Origin: Deltaproteobacteria bacterium
Lineage (GTDB): Bacteria; Desulfobacterota; Deferrimicrobia; Deferrimicrobiales; Deferrimicrobiaceae
NCBI GenBank assembly: GCA_021815305.1
Contig: JAKAHC010000007.1
Coordinates: 62,001 to 126,000 of the forward strand
DNA: 64,000 bases
Direction of reading: 5' to 3'
Shown: piece by piece, positions 62,701-64,000 of the stretch
Position numbering within the stretch: the first letter of the stretch is position 1
Layout of the letters: every line of letters begins with the position of its first letter
Made by a program: the position numbers and the translations under genes
The notes under the pieces: model-generated
The model's input: the letters and a program-made list of their open reading frames with translations, nothing else
The model's database searches: none
Told to the model about the DNA's origin: nothing

Positions 62701-62833
62701 CGTCGTACCTTGCCCGGGAGAACGTGTAGATGCCGTATCCGAGGGAAATCGCCGCCAGCGCGATGACGACCCCCCTGCGGCGCAGGGAAAACCGGACGAT
62801 GGAACCGAGGATTCCGCCGTGGCCCGGATTCAC
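59726..62833 (-). CDS. CzcA/CusA-like RND efflux pump
   Basis: 1035-residue RND permease of the heavy-metal-efflux branch. The helix 4 block reads GGLAIAIGEVVDDAVIDVEN with the acidic relay residues, and the N-terminus has VFPEFAPPQVVIHAEVPGFS and RSKSIQGLSVITVKF, typical for CzcA/CusA. The start is the GTG one base after the adaptor stop; a longer frame would overlap the adaptor by about 100 bases. A helical N-terminus (IVRFSLRRRGVVIALAAI) follows the start directly. It is convergent with the first RND operon; only 27 bases separate the stops. The metal is not determinable by eye. Confidence 0.9.
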   Translation of the reverse strand: MNPGHGGILGSIVRFSLRRRGVVIALAAISLGYGIYTFSRARYDVFPEFAPPQVVIHAEVPGFSPGQVEALITRPLENAVNGVGGIASLRSKSIQGLSVITVKFRTGIDIYLARQKVAERLSALSGQLPGGTTPIMTPLTSSTGSVLVAGLASDRLTAMELRTVADWTVRPRFLAVPGVSKIAVFGGEVRQLQVQVLPDRLIKYGLSMEDVLRAAKQATGMKGAGFIENGNQRIPLHTEGQSLTPAELADTVLVHENEANVMLGDVARVVDAPAPRIGGGAINGGPGILMVVSAQYGTNTLEVTRRLGKAIDELRPALQRQGVTIYPDLFRPADFIETALGNVKSSLLIGVALVVIVLFLFLFNLRTAAISCAAIPLSLLSAVTILERMGLSLNTMTMGGLAIAIGEVVDDAVIDVENIFRRLRENRHLENPRPALRVVLDASMEVRSAVVYATFAVVLVFLPVLTMSGVAGRLFSPLGAAYILAILSSLLVALTVTPALCMVMLGGRDLPETEAPVIRWTKERYERLLHGVEKHPKAAVGIAAALVAATLAAIPFLRGSFLPELIEGNFIVHVSTVPGTSLEETLRMGGRISGDLMKLPYVRSVSQRAGRAEKGEEARGTNASEFDLTLKPLDAKQFGHARNEIRRIMSKFPGIDFSINTFLTERINETISGYTAPVVVNVYGNDLDVLDAKAGEIAGVLGNMPGAADVRLQSPPSAPELLASLRKPELARWGFDSVHVLDAMHTAFEGKTVGQVYGGDRVFDVSVILAPDYRKSITDAGMLPLRNPPGSYVRLGRLADLRESPARFIVLHEGARRVQTVTCDVTGNVSAFAARAKERILRRVSFPGGTYMAFAGAAGEQARTRQDLWIHSAIAGLGILVFLSIVMGNYRNLLLVLLNLPFALAGGVFIAFLTGGILSMGSIVGFVTLFGITVRNSVMLISRYEHLVTVEGVGWGLEAAVRGASERLAPILMTAAVTALGLLPLALGSGAPGREIEGPMAQIILGGLVTSTLLNLLVLPTLALRFGRFARQEEI

Positions 62834-62834
62834 G

Positions 62835-63887
62835 CTAATCCCCTTCGTCTCCTCCACCTCCGCCCTTTCGCTGCGAACGGGATTCCTCCGACAAAAGGGC
62901 CTGTGCCCCCCGGACCGCGATCCGGGCCCCATCGGGGAGATGCCCCTTCGCCACGAAATAACCTCCCGAGACGGGCCGCGAGACCGGTACTTCCACCCTT
63001 TCGAACTCCGTCTCGTTCCTGCGGACGTACGCCCAGGCTTTCCCCTGGGACCAGACCACGGCCGAAAGCGGGAGGACCGCTCCCTTCCTGCCGGGGCCGG
63101 AGGGCAAACCGGCCGCCACGTTCATCCCGGGGAGCAGGCGGTTTGCGCGGGCCGGGGCCAGGTATACGAAACTCATCCCCTGGATCCGGGGGTCCGTGCC
63201 CGGCGCGCGCGCGATGAACCTTGCGCGGACCGGTTTGCCTTCCGCATCCTCGATGCGGATTTCCCCCGGGATGGGCTTTACGCTCTCCCCCGGCGGGACG
63301 GTGACCTGCACCAAAACGTCCTGGAGGTTGATGAGCCTGCGGAAGCCTGCCGAAGCATCGAATATCCACCCGGCGAGTTCCCCGCCCCACCGCAGCGCGA
63401 CGGCTTGCCTGGCCGACCGCACCCCCTGGCGCGCCTGGAGCGCCGCCGCCCGGTCGGCCCCCAGAACGGCCTGTGCGGTCTGGAGCCTCCTGTCGGAGAC
63501 GTTCTTGTCGTCATCGTTGAGGGCTTTCAGGCGCTCGTATTCGCTGCTTGAGGCCGCAAGGGCGGCATCTGCCCTGTCCAGAGCGGCCATGGCCGAAACG
63601 TAATCGTTGCGGGCCGCGAGGAGGGCGTCGGGCCGAAGGACGACCCCGTAGGCCTTCACGTTCTCTCTGTAGATAACCGTCTTGAGCGTTGCGGTGGCGA
63701 TGCCGCTCGCCGCCTGGGCGGCGCTGCCGACGGCCACCGCGTTGCCGCTTTCCCCGGTCGCCGGTTCCGACTTCGGGCCGGGGGCCTTTCCATTCTGCGC
63801 GCCCTCCGTTTCATGCCGTGGGAAAACCCAGGCGACCCAAAGGATGACCGCAAGAACGGCCGCTGCCGCAAGGACATTCTTCTTCAT
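62835..63887 (-). CDS. RND efflux periplasmic adaptor (second, CzcB/CusB-like)
   Basis: 350-residue membrane-fusion protein with an uncleaved-looking N-terminal anchor (MKKNVLAAAAVLAVILWVAW). The helical hairpin is in the first third (ARNDYVSAMAALDRADAALA), and a beta-barrel and membrane-proximal domain follow, ending GAQALLSEES. The tail is Gly-rich. The start ATG at 63887 gives a clean hydrophobic N-terminus; the codon 48 bases upstream adds a charged stretch and is rejected. Coupled to the pump gene (stop, one base, GTG). A kinase gene ends 48 bases upstream on the same strand. Confidence 0.85.
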   Translation of the reverse strand: MKKNVLAAAAVLAVILWVAWVFPRHETEGAQNGKAPGPKSEPATGESGNAVAVGSAAQAASGIATATLKTVIYRENVKAYGVVLRPDALLAARNDYVSAMAALDRADAALAASSSEYERLKALNDDDKNVSDRRLQTAQAVLGADRAAALQARQGVRSARQAVALRWGGELAGWIFDASAGFRRLINLQDVLVQVTVPPGESVKPIPGEIRIEDAEGKPVRARFIARAPGTDPRIQGMSFVYLAPARANRLLPGMNVAAGLPSGPGRKGAVLPLSAVVWSQGKAWAYVRRNETEFERVEVPVSRPVSGGYFVAKGHLPDGARIAVRGAQALLSEESRSQRKGGGGGDEGD

Positions 63888-63935
63888 CTCATACCGATCC
63901 TGTCGAAAAAGGGAATGGAACCGGCGGGATGGCAT

Positions 63936-64000
63936 TCATCGGCATACCTCTTCCCTCTCCACCGGCAGGACGACCCGGAATTCGGCGCCTCCGAGGCGGC
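63936..64000 (-). CDS. C-terminus of a sensor histidine kinase (5' part outside window)
   Basis: The last 21 codons before a TGA at 63936-63938 read RLGGAEFRVVLPVEREEVCR. This is the closing strand of a GHKL ATPase domain (the G-G-A-x-F-x-V-x-L-P pattern at the end of histidine kinases). The rest lies beyond the window. It stands directly upstream of the CzcB/CzcA-like genes on the same strand, so it is probably the sensor of that efflux system. Confidence 0.6.
   Translation of the reverse strand, partial: RLGGAEFRVVLPVEREEVCR

Overview
The window is about 64 kb of high-GC DNA (most genes have G/C-rich third positions, and long spurious antisense frames are common). It is densely packed with short operons joined by 1-4 base stop/start overlaps (ATGA, GTGA). 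The organism is a Gram-negative (diderm) bacterium: it encodes lipoprotein TolC-type outer-membrane channels and RND pumps. It is respiratory and probably anaerobic or facultative, with a 14-subunit-type complex I, prenylated-quinone genes, SelB, pyruvate phosphate dikinase and a ferredoxin-type 2-oxoacid oxidoreductase. The gene set resembles high-GC Deltaproteobacteria (Desulfobacterota/Desulfuromonadota-like). That placement is an inference from content, not from a marker gene.

Region by region. 1-10.3 kb: the distal part of a nuo operon, nuoF(partial)-G-H-I-J-K-L-M-N, ending in a hairpin. 10.3-15.2 kb: a membrane methyltransferase-like gene, a divergent zinc-ribbon/rhomboid protein whose protease site has been lost, a truncated multicopper oxidase, an AT-richer 0.39 kb spacer with a sigma54-type promoter, and an intact CotA-like multicopper oxidase. 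15.2-18.9 kb: selB, a membrane HD-GYP protein, an Smr protein and an ArsR-type regulator. 19.0-24.5 kb: ubiD-ubiA-ubiX (quinone biosynthesis) translationally coupled to a receiver protein and a GAF protein, then a GGDEF protein. 24.5-28.4 kb: def-fmt-rsmB, a long perfect inverted-repeat element, rpe, a remnant of a LUD-family gene and tRNA-Pro(CGG). 28.6-31.1 kb: a universal stress protein and a gamma-glutamyltransferase-like Ntn hydrolase.

31.1-40.9 kb is the most interesting part. A near-consensus sigma70 promoter overlaps two GGTCnGAC-type dyads. It drives a Cdc48-like double-AAA ATPase, an FCD-GntR regulator, four subunits of a 2-oxoacid oxidoreductase (gamma, delta, alpha, beta) and a tripartite tricarboxylate transporter (tctC-tctB-tctA). 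The alpha subunit carries Arg31, Arg109 and Asp112 in place of the pyruvate-type motif. As I recall it, this is the signature of oxalate oxidoreductase, and the gamma subunit lacks the usual GxGGQG motif. I read the operon as a regulated uptake and oxidation system for oxalate (or a close relative), with an unexplained unfoldase at its head.

41-45.7 kb: an SDR epimerase, a TerC-family membrane protein and ppdK with its own promoter and a palindromic terminator. 45.7-64 kb is a metal/envelope-stress island: a ZnuABC-like importer, a PepSY protein, an ABC-2 exporter with an accessory protein, an OmpR/EnvZ-type two-component system coupled to an RND system flanked by two TolC-type lipoproteins, and a convergent second (CzcA/CusA-like) RND pump with its adaptor. 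The last bases hold the C-terminus of another histidine kinase.
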